From positions 1 through 64,000 of the forward strand of contig NZ_JACXXO010000022.1 in the NCBI RefSeq assembly GCF_017980685.1: 64,000 nucleotides of DNA, in the 5' to 3' direction. Shown piece by piece: positions 1 to 7,543 of this stretch. Position 1 is the first letter of the stretch. The number at the start of each line of letters is the position of its first letter. The notes below the pieces were generated by a model. The model did not search any database and had not been told where the DNA came from. It saw only the letters and a list, made by a program, of their open reading frames with translations. The position numbers were made by a program, and so were the translations under genes. Source of the DNA: Pseudomonas iridis (GTDB taxonomy: Bacteria > Pseudomonadota > Gammaproteobacteria > Pseudomonadales > Pseudomonadaceae).

Positions 1-578
1 GTGAAAGCGGGCTGCATTACAACCGGCATCGGTATTACGACCCAAGGCTTGGGCGGTATTTGACGCCGGACCCGATCAAGTTGGCGGGTGGGATCAATCA
101 GTACCAGTACGTGCCGAATCCGACGGGGTGGGTTGATCCGTTGGGGTTGAGCTCTAACTGCCCGCCGCCGAAGAAACCGGGTTGTGAGATGCCGGGAGGG
201 ATTGATGGGGCTAAGGTTGATGAGGGTGAGCCACAATTACCGGGCTTGATTCATGGCGTTGACCCACACTCAGTGAAGCGCACGCATGCAATTATGGGAA
301 AAAAATCAACTACACACGTCGAAAAAATAAGAGATCAAATGCGAGCAGGTGGCTACGATGTCAGCTATCCCATAGACGTAGCAGAACATCAGGGCAACTT
401 CTATATTCTAGATGGACATCACCGTGCAGCAGCTGCAAAACAAACAGCAACGCCTATAACTATAAAACTGATCACAAACATCAGAGAACACAAAGGACAG
501 CTTAATACGATTGAAGAAGTCATTGATTCAGCGAACAACGTCGGACACGACCGATTGGAGCATCACAGAAGAAGATGA
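1..578 (+). CDS. Rhs-family polymorphic toxin, C-terminal part (gene begins outside window)
   Basis: The frame is open from the left edge. It reads the Rhs core end (ESGLHYNRHRYYDPRLGRYL, then TPDPIKLAGG, NQYQYVPNP and WVDPLGL), which marks the junction between the conserved Rhs cage and the variable toxin tip. After PLGL comes a roughly 140-residue tip containing ILDGHHRAAAA, the DGHHR signature of ParB/sulfiredoxin-like nuclease folds. The toxin is therefore probably a ParB-like nuclease or nucleotide-acting domain (inference). Base composition drops sharply to AT-rich from about position 290, as expected for a swapped toxin tip. The stop overlaps the next start as ATGA, so toxin and presumed immunity gene are translationally coupled. 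Most of the gene, including any export domain, lies upstream of the window. Confidence 0.85.
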   Translation, partial: ESGLHYNRHRYYDPRLGRYLTPDPIKLAGGINQYQYVPNPTGWVDPLGLSSNCPPPKKPGCEMPGGIDGAKVDEGEPQLPGLIHGVDPHSVKRTHAIMGKKSTTHVEKIRDQMRAGGYDVSYPIDVAEHQGNFYILDGHHRAAAAKQTATPITIKLITNIREHKGQLNTIEEVIDSANNVGHDRLEHHRRR

Positions 579-1006
579 AAACAGATGATAAAAATCTTGA
601 GGATCTAATAAATGACTTTCTTTCAAAAGTTGAAATTGGTACAGAGTTACTAGAAAAAAAATTTGGCACTCGGAATATTTTAAGACTTTGGCGGAGCAAG
701 CAAATCGAACGCTGCGGTGAAATAACTGAAGGAATTCAATATGAACTGCACGGCGTAGGGTGCGCCATTCATTTCCCATCAGAATCAGTGGACTTCGACT
801 ATGGATCGAACAACAGAATCGACGGCTTTGATGTATGGCGCCTCTACATTTACGCTAGCGATAGGCCATCCAAATACAAAAAATACTGCAATCAAAAAAT
901 AGTTGAAAAGGAGTTTAAAGAATACATCGCATCAGGCCGAATAGAAAAAATGTCGCCATCAGATAACCTTTACATACGCGTGAACCCTGACTTAACTGCG
1001 AAATAA
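575..1006 (+). CDS. Probable immunity protein to the Rhs toxin (DUF6896-like)
   Basis: A 143-residue soluble protein with no signal peptide that starts in the ATGA overlap with the Rhs toxin stop. The central block YELHGVGCAIHFP followed by VDFDYG, RIDGFDVWRLY matches my memory of DUF6896 proteins, which often sit beside polymorphic toxins. The gene is strongly AT-rich like the toxin tip and unlike its neighbours, so the pair probably moved together. Cognate immunity is inferred from position and coupling. The fold and mechanism of neutralisation cannot be read from the sequence. Confidence 0.75.
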   Translation: MKTDDKNLEDLINDFLSKVEIGTELLEKKFGTRNILRLWRSKQIERCGEITEGIQYELHGVGCAIHFPSESVDFDYGSNNRIDGFDVWRLYIYASDRPSKYKKYCNQKIVEKEFKEYIASGRIEKMSPSDNLYIRVNPDLTAK

Positions 1007-1150
1007 CAAAAACATCGATGGCCTTCGTTCGTCTCAAAAATTGTTTACCAAACTTAATCTTCGCGAGCAAACCGGTCAGAATCAAGGGGCCTGAAGTACA
1101 GGCCCCGGAGATGAAATCAGCGCGCTACCGCGCTCGACTTCTAAGACAAC

Positions 1151-1315
1151 TTATTGCTCGTCCTCTTCTTCATACTCCATATCCGCCTCATCCGAATCAT
1201 TCAACGGCACCGTCGCATCGTCCATAACCGACCCCGGATCTTCATTCCCCGGATCGTTGATGAACGGCAGCCCGCTTGAACCTTTTTCTTCCTTGCCTTC
1301 AGTTTCGGGAGTCAT
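1151..1315 (-). CDS. Small acidic conserved hypothetical protein
   Basis: A 54-residue, highly acidic protein beginning MTPETEGKEEKGSSG and ending in a run of Asp/Glu (MEYEEEDEQ). The start at 1315 is chosen because GAGG lies 7 bases before it; a longer reading to 1369 lacks a site of this quality. There is no signal peptide or membrane segment, and it is probably largely disordered. I recognise the type as a small conserved Pseudomonas protein without a known function. It stands alone on the minus strand. Confidence 0.6.
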   Translation of the reverse strand: MTPETEGKEEKGSSGLPFINDPGNEDPGSVMDDATVPLNDSDEADMEYEEEDEQ

Positions 1316-1397
1316 GGCATACCTCGGCATTTCGGGGAGTGTATGACGTTCGAGACGCCCTGCCGCCAATCGTTCCCGAGTCCGATGAGCAGAAACG

Positions 1398-1422
1398 AAA
1401 AACCCGGCGCAAGGCCGGGTTT
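1398..1422 (-). terminator. Rho-independent terminator of the first glycine-zipper gene
   Basis: AAACCCGGC/GCCGGGTTT stem with a TTTTT tract on the minus strand, lying just after the stop of the gene ending at 1438. Confidence 0.8.
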
Positions 1423-1437
1423 CTGTTTAAACATCAA

Positions 1438-1860
1438 TCAACGATATTTGTTCTTATGCTTGTTCTTGTGTTTATGACCACCACCGGAATGAGACTTACC
1501 GCCATCGTCACCCAGGTTGTTGCCAACAGCACCACCTGCCGCCCCACCCAAGCCTGCACCGATGGCCGAACCGGTTGAGCCGCCCAGGCTATTGCCGACC
1601 ACTGATCCGCCGGCGGCGCCGAGGCCGCCGCCAATAGCGGCTTCCGTGCGACTGCGTTTATCCGCCCCAACCGCACTGCCGGCCGCGCCGCCCAAACCTG
1701 CACCCACCGCAGCGCCAGTGCTACCACCAAGTTGTCCGCCAACCACGTTGCCCAACGCACCACCCAAGCCACCACCGACGGCGGCAGTGCCGTCGCCAGC
1801 AGCCATCGCGCCTTGAGCAACCAGCAATCCGAAAAACAGTGCAGATAATGACAATCGCAT
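1438..1860 (-). CDS. Glycine-zipper exported protein, copy 1
   Basis: 140 residues. An N-terminal signal peptide (MRLSLSALFFGLLVAQGAMA) is followed by about 90 residues of repeated GxxxG-type zippers such as GGGLGGALGN and AIGAGLGGAAGGAVG. The C-terminal tail is basic and rich in His and Lys (GHKHKNKHKNKYR). Glycine-zipper segments usually insert into or pack within membranes, so an envelope location is likely. It is a tandem paralogue of the gene at 1998-2369, sharing signal peptide, repeat order and basic tail. Its own terminator follows. The specific function is unknown. Confidence 0.75.
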   Translation of the reverse strand: MRLSLSALFFGLLVAQGAMAAGDGTAAVGGGLGGALGNVVGGQLGGSTGAAVGAGLGGAAGSAVGADKRSRTEAAIGGGLGAAGGSVVGNSLGGSTGSAIGAGLGGAAGGAVGNNLGDDGGKSHSGGGHKHKNKHKNKYR

Positions 1861-1952
1861 TTGAACCTCACAGTTCCCGAAGCGGGACAGTCCGCCCGTA
1901 CAAGGGCTTATAAGCTATTGGAGGCGTTAGCGGGAAAAACGTTCAGCAACGG

Positions 1953-1980
1953 AAAAGCCCGACATCGAGTCGGGCTTTTT
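1953..1980 (-). terminator. Terminator between the glycine-zipper genes
   Basis: AAAAGCCCGAC/GTCGGGCTTTTT stem-loop. It is symmetrical but lies directly after the stop of the minus-strand gene ending at 1998. Confidence 0.8.
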
Positions 1981-1997
1981 CTGATAGGCAATCAATC

Positions 1998-2369
1998 TCA
2001 GTGACGCTTGTGGCCTTTGGACAGGTTGCTGCCCACCGCACCGCCAGCTGCACCGCCCAAGCCCGCACCGATAGTCGCACCATTTCGGCCGCCGAGGCTG
2101 TTGCCAATCACCGAACCACCGGCCGCGCCGACACCGCCGCCGATGGCCGCTTTGGTCCGACTGCCCTTGCGTGCCGCCACCGCACTGCCCGCTGCGCCTG
2201 CTACGCCCGCGCCGATCGCGGCACCGGTGCTGCCGCCCATTTTCTGACCGACCACATTCCCCAGCGCGCCGCCCAGTCCACCGCCCAATGCCGCAGTGCC
2301 ATCGCCGGCAGCCATTGCTCCTTGAACAAAGAAGAGGCCAAGAACCAAAGCAGGGAGAGTTAAACGCAT
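1998..2369 (-). CDS. Glycine-zipper exported protein, copy 2
   Basis: 123 residues with signal peptide MRLTLPALVLGLFFVQGAMA, then zipper repeats (GGGLGGALGNVVG, GGGVGAAGGSVIG) and a short basic end SKGHKRH. It aligns along its whole length with the neighbouring copy at 1438-1860, so the pair arose by tandem duplication. Each copy has its own terminator, suggesting separate transcripts. Probably an envelope protein; function unknown. Confidence 0.75.
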   Translation of the reverse strand: MRLTLPALVLGLFFVQGAMAAGDGTAALGGGLGGALGNVVGQKMGGSTGAAIGAGVAGAAGSAVAARKGSRTKAAIGGGVGAAGGSVIGNSLGGRNGATIGAGLGGAAGGAVGSNLSKGHKRH

Positions 2370-2508
2370 GACGAAACCTCAAAAACAGAGAAGACAAAAA
2401 GGGCCGGGATTGGATGTCGCCAAAGGGCAAACGTCCAGACGGAACCAAAGCACAGCGAGCACTTGGCGCCGATTTGACCGCGATTCTGAAAAAGGTTTTA
2501 CGACAGGC

Positions 2509-2536
2509 AAAAAAAAGCCCGCTGGGGAGACGGGCT
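2509..2536 (-). terminator. Orphan minus-strand terminator
   Basis: AGCCCG/CGGGCT hairpin followed on the minus strand by eight T. No minus-strand reading frame ends just upstream of it; the next gene on that strand has its own terminator at 2657-2682. It may end a non-coding transcript from roughly 2540-2650. The rest of the gap between 2370 and 2695 shows no convincing gene. Confidence 0.6.
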
Positions 2537-2656
2537 GGAGACTTGCTTTCTAACGGATGGCTTCACCTTAATCCGGACTACGTGAAAAGTTTGTGAAAAA
2601 AAACGCAGTTCTTTTAAACCATCTGTAGAACGTGTCGGCGGTCAGCGATCAGACGT

Positions 2657-2682
2657 AAAAAACCCCGTTCAATGACGGGGTT
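2657..2682 (-). terminator. Terminator of the small gene at 2696-2884
   Basis: AACCCCGTC/GACGGGGTT-type stem with a six-T tail on the minus strand, 13 bases after the stop codon. Confidence 0.8.
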
Positions 2683-2695
2683 ACGTCGAGAAAGC

Positions 2696-2884
2696 TTATT
2701 TTCTGGCCCTTGCCATCACCTTGGGAAGGAATTTCGCCTTAGGCCCTTTTGGTGCCACGGATTTGATCTTGGCGTTCTGAATCGTGTCTTCGCCAAAGCC
2801 CGACTGGTACTCGCTCTGTCCGCAGCGTACGCAGTTGTTGAAGGAAAATTCAGCGCCATCGTCTTCGATATACGGTTGAGTCAT
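2696..2884 (-). CDS. Small conserved hypothetical protein
   Basis: 62 residues starting MTQPYIEDDGAEFSF, with an acidic first half, a CVRCG pair of cysteines and a basic second half ending KVMARARK. GGGGAG lies 5 bases before the ATG, and a clear terminator follows. It is a single-gene unit with no signal peptide. I do not recognise a family; the two closely spaced Cys could bind a metal, but no other ligands are evident. Confidence 0.6.
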   Translation of the reverse strand: MTQPYIEDDGAEFSFNNCVRCGQSEYQSGFGEDTIQNAKIKSVAPKGPKAKFLPKVMARARK

Positions 2885-3047
2885 GCCATCTCCCCTTCGT
2901 AACAGGTCGACACCGGCAAAACCATCTCGCCTGAAAAGTATCGACCACTCAGAATTTTGAGACTAGACGGTCATTACTGGACTTGTTATTCAGATCAGCC
3001 GACGCCCGACGAATGGCCTACAAAAATTCAACACCGCGGCGGCCCGC

Positions 3048-3368
3048 TCAGCGCAACTTCACCGCTGTGCCCGTCACGAACACCACAACCATGCCGCCCT
3101 TGCCCGCCGGCATGCTGATCTCGAAATCCAGCCCGACCACCGCATCTGCCTGTAAGGCACGCGCTCGTTCCTTGATCTCGTCGGTGGCCTGAATGCGCGC
3201 TTCTTTCAATGCTCTTTCCAGCGTTTGCGACCGACCACCAAAAAAGTCTCGCATACCGGCGAACATGTCACGGATCACATTGACGCCTTGCACCGACTCG
3301 GCACTGACAATGTCCAGATACGCGGTGATCTGCCGGCCTTCGATGGCGTGAGTGGTGGAGATGATCAT
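3048..3368 (-). CDS. YbjQ/UPF0145 family protein
   Basis: 106 residues beginning MIISTTHAIEGRQI, with GVNVIRDMFAGMRDFFGGRS in the middle and QADAVVGLDFEIS near the end. These are hallmarks of the YbjQ (UPF0145) family, small pentameric dodecin-like proteins sometimes called heavy-metal binding without firm biochemistry. The ATG at 3368 is chosen over an upstream extension because family members start MIIST and AGGACG precedes it. Monocistronic, and its stop faces away from the tRNA gene. Confidence 0.85.
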   Translation of the reverse strand: MIISTTHAIEGRQITAYLDIVSAESVQGVNVIRDMFAGMRDFFGGRSQTLERALKEARIQATDEIKERARALQADAVVGLDFEISMPAGKGGMVVVFVTGTAVKLR

Positions 3369-3470
3369 GAACGTCGTCCTTTTACTGGCAATAAAACCGC
3401 GATTGTAATGCTCAAACCAGAATTCAGCCGACCACATCACCCACGTCGGCAAATTCCAGACACCAGAAAC

Positions 3471-3509
3471 CACAAAACCCCTGACTTCTTTCGAAATCAG
3501 GGGTTTGTG
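3471..3509 (-). terminator. Terminator downstream of tRNA-Ser
   Basis: AAACCCCTGA/TCAGGGGTTT stem-loop 12 bases beyond the 3' end of the tRNA on the minus strand. Confidence 0.75.
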
Positions 3510-3520
3510 TTTACTAAATT

Positions 3521-3610
3521 TGGCGGTGAAGGAGAGATTCGAACTCTCGATACAGTTTCCTGTATACACACTTTCCAGGCGTGCTCCTTAAGCCACTCGG
3601 ACACTTCACC
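3521..3610 (-). tRNA. tRNA-Ser (anticodon GGA)
   Basis: The reverse strand folds as a class II tRNA of 90 nt. The acceptor stem is GGTGAAG/CTTCACC, the discriminator G is followed by an encoded CCA, and the anticodon loop CTGGAAA has GGA at its centre. There is a long variable arm (GTATACAGGAAACTGTAT region) and a GTTCGAATC T-loop. GGA decodes UCC/UCU serine codons. Confidence 0.95.
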
Positions 3611-3905
3611 GTATCTCTTCAAACATGTTCTGTCTGTCGAGGCGCGCTAATGTAGTCGAAAGCTTTTCTGATGGCAAACTTTTTTTCAGAATTTTCATGC
3701 GGTTAAGAGAAAAAGTGGTTTTTCCCGTCGGCGGACCATGGCAAAGCGGCCAATCTCCGGTGAGTGCGCGCCTTCTATATAGAAGCAGAATGGCTCACCA
3801 CGCTGGCTGCACCGGGAAACGGTGACCAGCGGGTCAGTCACGGCGCTTTACCTGGCCTGCGGTGGTGGGTAACGTCTGCCCATCTTTCTTACAAGGAATA
3901 GCGTC

Positions 3906-4595
3906 ATGAGTGAGTTGATTTCCTACCACCTCGAAGACGGTATCGCGACCCTGACCTTGAGCAACGGCAAGGTCAATGCCATTTCCCCGGACGTGATTGC
4001 GGCGTTCAACGCGGCGCTGGATCAGGCAGTGACTGATCGTGCCATCGTGATCATCACCGGTCAGCCAGGCATTTTGTCCGGCGGCTACGATCTGAAAGTG
4101 ATGACCGCCGGCCCGAAAGAAGCCGTGGCGCTGGTCACTGCGGGATCGACTTTGGCTCGTCGTCTGCTTTCCCACCCGTTCCCGGTGATCGTTGCTTGCC
4201 CGGGTCACGCCGTGGCCAAAGGCGCGTTTATTCTGTTGTCTGCCGATTACCGCATCGGTGTCGATGGCCCGTTCAGCATTGGCCTGAACGAAGTGCAGAT
4301 CGGCATGACCATGCACCACGCCGGTATCGAACTGGCCCGTGATCGCCTGCGTCGCTCGGCGTTCCACCGTTCGGTGATCAACGGTGAGATGTTCGATCCG
4401 CAAAGTGCTGTGGATGCCGGTTTCCTCGACAAGGTGGTTGCCGCCGAGGAACTGCAAGGCGCCGCCCTCGCCGCCGCACGTCAATTGAAGAAGATCAACA
4501 TGACCGCGCACAAGAACACCAAACTGAAGGTGCGTAAGGCGCTGCTGGAAACCCTGGATAACGCGATCATCCAGGATCAGGAGCATCTGGGTTAA
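3906..4595 (+). CDS. Enoyl-CoA hydratase/isomerase (crotonase) family protein
   Basis: 229 residues with the crotonase fold: SNGKVNAISPDVI near residue 20, the oxyanion-hole region ILSGGYDLK around 57-65, and CPGHAVAKGAFILLSADYRIG around 98-120. It is shorter than a typical 257-residue enoyl-CoA hydratase. One of the catalytic acidic positions is hard to assign, so the exact substrate is uncertain. The start has AAGGAAT a few bases upstream. A single gene, closed by a strong terminator. Confidence 0.85.
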   Translation: MSELISYHLEDGIATLTLSNGKVNAISPDVIAAFNAALDQAVTDRAIVIITGQPGILSGGYDLKVMTAGPKEAVALVTAGSTLARRLLSHPFPVIVACPGHAVAKGAFILLSADYRIGVDGPFSIGLNEVQIGMTMHHAGIELARDRLRRSAFHRSVINGEMFDPQSAVDAGFLDKVVAAEELQGAALAAARQLKKINMTAHKNTKLKVRKALLETLDNAIIQDQEHLG

Positions 4596-4615
4596 ACCCG
4601 GCTCACGCGATGAAG

Positions 4616-4646
4616 AAAAGCCCGACCGTCGTGTCGGGCTTTTTCT
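4616..4646 (+). terminator. Terminator after the crotonase gene
   Basis: AAAAGCCCGAC/GTCGGGCTTTTT hairpin starting about 20 bases after the stop; probably works in both directions. Confidence 0.85.
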
Positions 4647-4810
4647 TACACGCTGGGCTGAACATGCCGTGGCTGCTCTAGGACGCGTCTGACAACCGGC
4701 TTGGAAACATGCGCTTAAACATCGGCTATCTCCGGACTCTATAGTGGCAATTGCCGAAAACAGTGCACATCCGTACACTGCGCCACCTTTTGCGCCGGTG
4801 GGGCCTGAAA

Positions 4811-5533
4811 ATGCTGTTCGTGTTTCGTATGTTGTTGATGGGCCTGCACTTTATTCTCGCGGGTGTGCTTGGGGTTATCCTCGGCCTGTGCCGTCCATTC
4901 AATCCGGACAACAGCCGTCTGTGCGCCCGCCTCTACGCTCTGCCGGCGATGTGCATTTTGCGTCTGCGAGTGAAGACCGACGTCAGCGGCTTGATGAACA
5001 AGCCCGACAGTTGCGTGATCATCGCGAACCACCAGTCCAACTATGATCTGTTCGTGTTCGGCAATGTCGTGCCGCGCCGTACCGTGTGCATCGGCAAGAA
5101 GAGCCTGAAATGGGTGCCGTTGTTCGGGCAGTTGTTCTGGCTGGCGGGTAACGTGTTGATCGACCGAGGCAATGCGCAAAAAGCTCGCCAGTCGATGGTG
5201 ACTACCACGAATACGTTGCAGAACGAAAAGACCTCGATCTGGGTGTTTCCAGAAGGCACGCGCAACCTCGGTGAAGAGCTGCTGCCGTTCAAGAAAGGCG
5301 CGTTCCAGATGGCGATTGCTGCCGGTGTGCCGATCGTTCCGGTGTGTGTCAGCAGCTACGTCAAGCACATGCGCCTGAACCGCTGGCGCAGCGGGAAAAT
5401 CCTCATACGCTCGCTGCCGGCAATTCCTACTGCCGGGCTGACCATGGACGACATGCCCATGCTCATCGAGCAGTGCCGCGAGCAGATGCGCGAATGCATC
5501 GACGCGATGGATCGCCAACTGCAAGCTGCCTGA
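4811..5533 (+). CDS. 1-acyl-sn-glycerol-3-phosphate acyltransferase (PlsC type)
   Basis: 240 residues. The N-terminal membrane segment is MLFVFRMLLMGLHFILAG. The acyltransferase motifs follow in order: NHQSNYD (HX4D catalytic pair, residue about 74), then FPEGTR near 148, then a PIVPV block. PlsC transfers an acyl chain to lysophosphatidate to form phosphatidic acid at the inner membrane. The ATG at 4811 is preferred over a TTG at 4751 because it opens directly into the membrane helix. A terminator follows immediately. Pseudomonas has several PlsC paralogues, so the physiological acceptor is not certain. Confidence 0.85.
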   Translation: MLFVFRMLLMGLHFILAGVLGVILGLCRPFNPDNSRLCARLYALPAMCILRLRVKTDVSGLMNKPDSCVIIANHQSNYDLFVFGNVVPRRTVCIGKKSLKWVPLFGQLFWLAGNVLIDRGNAQKARQSMVTTTNTLQNEKTSIWVFPEGTRNLGEELLPFKKGAFQMAIAAGVPIVPVCVSSYVKHMRLNRWRSGKILIRSLPAIPTAGLTMDDMPMLIEQCREQMRECIDAMDRQLQAA

Positions 5534-5535
5534 AA

Positions 5536-5566
5536 AACAAACCCGCCCTGTGCGGGTTTTCTTTTG
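5536..5566 (+). terminator. Terminator after plsC-like gene
   Basis: AACCCGCC/TGCGGGTTTTCTTTT stem-loop right after the stop at 5533. Confidence 0.8.
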
Positions 5567-5666
5567 CCGGGTGAACTGTGCAGATTTCACTGACTCTCAA
5601 GCAGCGACAAGGCTAAGCTCAAGCCTGGTCTCCCAGTCATCTGCCAAGAAGAAGTGAATCACCACC

Positions 5667-6638
5667 ATGGGTCGAGTTGTTGCTGCTGCGGTGTACAGCG
5701 AGGGCAAAAAAGTCACCAATATTACCCTTGATGAAGGCGCGGCCTGGGCCGCGAAGACCGGTCACTTTGTCTGGATCGGTCTGGAAGAGCCGGACGCTCA
5801 GGAACTGTCCAATTTGCAACGCCAATTCAACCTGCACGAATTGGCCATCGAAGATGCCTTGGAAAAACATAGCCGACCGAAGCTGGAAACCTTCGGCGAC
5901 GCTTTGTTTATCGTCACCTACTCGCCCATTCGTGAACACGGGATCCTGCAGTTCATCGAAACCCATATCTTCGCCGGCAAGGGCTACATCATTACCGCAC
6001 GCAACGGTCACTCGGCGTCCTACGCCCATGTCCGCCAACGTTGTGAGGCGCGTCCGCTGTTGCTGGAGCATGGGGAAGATTTCGTACTTTATGCACTGCT
6101 CGACTTTGTCATCGAAAACTATCAGCCCGTGGGCGAAGCGATCCACGCCGAGATTGATGAGCTGGAGCGCAACGTGTTGTGCAGTGCGTTGAACGAGCAC
6201 GACATTCAGAAGCTTCACGGATTGCGCCGCGATGTCGTGCGTCTGCGTCGCTATGCCGCGCCGATGGTGGAGATCAGCGAGGAACTGCAAAAACTCAGCT
6301 TCCCGTTCATCGACAAGAACATGCGCCCGTATTTCCGCGACGTGCAGATCCATGTGACGCGGCAAATGGAAGACCTGACGACACTGGCGGACATTGCCAG
6401 CCAGACCATCGAGATTGGCGTGTTGCTGGAAGCGTCACGGCAGAGCGTGGTACAGCGCAAGTTTGCCGCGTGGGCGGCGATTCTGGCGTTTCCGACGGCG
6501 GTGGCGGGGATTTACGGGATGAATTTCCAGAACATGCCAGAGCTAAGCTGGCATTACGGCTATTTTGGCGTGCTGGGATTTATCACGGTGGGTTGTGTGA
6601 GTTTGTGGGCGAGTTTCAAGAAATCGGGGTGGTTGTAA
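5667..6638 (+). CDS. CorA-family divalent metal transporter
   Basis: 323 residues. A long soluble N-terminal funnel domain (about 1-260) is followed by two C-terminal membrane helices linked by the invariant YGMNF pore motif, near residue 287. This layout is diagnostic of CorA/MgtE-like pentameric channels for Mg2+, Co2+ or Ni2+ across the inner membrane. The end (VSLWASFKKSGWL) is the usual positively charged tail. Annotated as CorA family rather than ZntB because ion specificity cannot be read here. Monocistronic, followed by a REP pair. Confidence 0.88.
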   Translation: MGRVVAAAVYSEGKKVTNITLDEGAAWAAKTGHFVWIGLEEPDAQELSNLQRQFNLHELAIEDALEKHSRPKLETFGDALFIVTYSPIREHGILQFIETHIFAGKGYIITARNGHSASYAHVRQRCEARPLLLEHGEDFVLYALLDFVIENYQPVGEAIHAEIDELERNVLCSALNEHDIQKLHGLRRDVVRLRRYAAPMVEISEELQKLSFPFIDKNMRPYFRDVQIHVTRQMEDLTTLADIASQTIEIGVLLEASRQSVVQRKFAAWAAILAFPTAVAGIYGMNFQNMPELSWHYGYFGVLGFITVGCVSLWASFKKSGWL

Positions 6639-6728
6639 CAGCAGAAGATCCCAGCCTTCGGCAGCTCCTACAGGAGTACTTGATCCCAATGTAGGAGCTG
6701 CCGCAGGCTGCGATCTTTTGATCTGCTG
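6637..6728. repeat. REP inverted pair
   Basis: Two palindromic arms in opposite orientation: one with TTCGGCAGCTCCTACA at about 6637-6672, the other with TGTAGGAGCTGCCGCAGG at 6690-6728. It fills the gap between convergent genes. Confidence 0.75.
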
Positions 6729-7451
6729 TTAGACAGTTTCAGGCTTGTGCGCCACAAACCGCATCATCCATTCCGCGACCGTAGCACCATGGTGTTCCTG
6801 CGCCAGGCTCGCCACGCCCGTGCTGTAAATCTGCGTACCCAAGGCTTCCTGTCGCAAATCCAGCAACGCGCGCGAGTAGTCGTGGATAAATTCCGGGTGG
6901 CCCTGGAAGCACAGCACCTGGTCATTAATGTGGTACGCCGCAAACGGGCAGAAATCACTGGATGCGATCACCGTGGCGTTTTCCGGTAGTGCGGTGACCT
7001 GATCCTGATGACTGATCAACAGCGTCAGCTCTTCACGCACCGGGCTCATCCACGGAGCCTTTGCCGCGAGTTTGTAGTTGTGGGTGCCGACACCCCAGCC
7101 TTGCGTGGCGCGTTCGCTCTTGCCGCCCAGCAACAGCGCCAGCAGTTGATGGCCGAAGCACACGCCGAGCAGCTTGTCGCCACGCTCGTAGCGATTCAGC
7201 AAGTATTCCCTGAGGGTTTCGATCCACGGGTCAGTGCCGAAGGAATCGGCCTTGCTGCCAGTGACCAGATACGCATCGAACGTCAGGTCGTCGCTCGGGT
7301 ATTCGCCCTGCATCACGTTGTACACCGTGAACTCGGCGGCAATCGGTTGCTGCGAGAACAGGCGCTGGAACATCTGCCCGTAACCCTGATATTGATCGAC
7401 CAGTTCTGGACGCAGGATGTCAGTTTCCAGAATGCAGATGCGTAACGACAT
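6729..7451 (-). CDS. Class I glutamine amidotransferase (GMP synthase GATase-like)
   Basis: 240 residues. The nucleophile elbow is LLGVCFGHQLLA (Cys near residue 98). The downstream His and Glu of the triad are in GHPEF. It lacks the ATP pyrophosphatase half of GuaA, so it is a stand-alone amidotransferase related to the gamma-glutamyl hydrolase/PuuD-like and YfeJ groups. The ATG at 7451 has AGGT upstream; a 22-residue upstream extension is not supported. The acceptor substrate is unknown. Confidence 0.82.
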   Translation of the reverse strand: MSLRICILETDILRPELVDQYQGYGQMFQRLFSQQPIAAEFTVYNVMQGEYPSDDLTFDAYLVTGSKADSFGTDPWIETLREYLLNRYERGDKLLGVCFGHQLLALLLGGKSERATQGWGVGTHNYKLAAKAPWMSPVREELTLLISHQDQVTALPENATVIASSDFCPFAAYHINDQVLCFQGHPEFIHDYSRALLDLRQEALGTQIYSTGVASLAQEHHGATVAEWMMRFVAHKPETV

Positions 7452-7543
7452 AAAAAATACCTGACACGTGATGGGAATAATGAACACCCCAGAGCCTGCC
7501 CTGAAACACCCTGGCAAGGCAAGCCCCGGAATGCTCGTCGCCC

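Noticed and set aside
2368..2596. Two basic plus-strand reading frames of about 60 residues
   Set aside because: No ribosome site, no recognisable pattern, and they cross the minus-strand terminator and promoter area.
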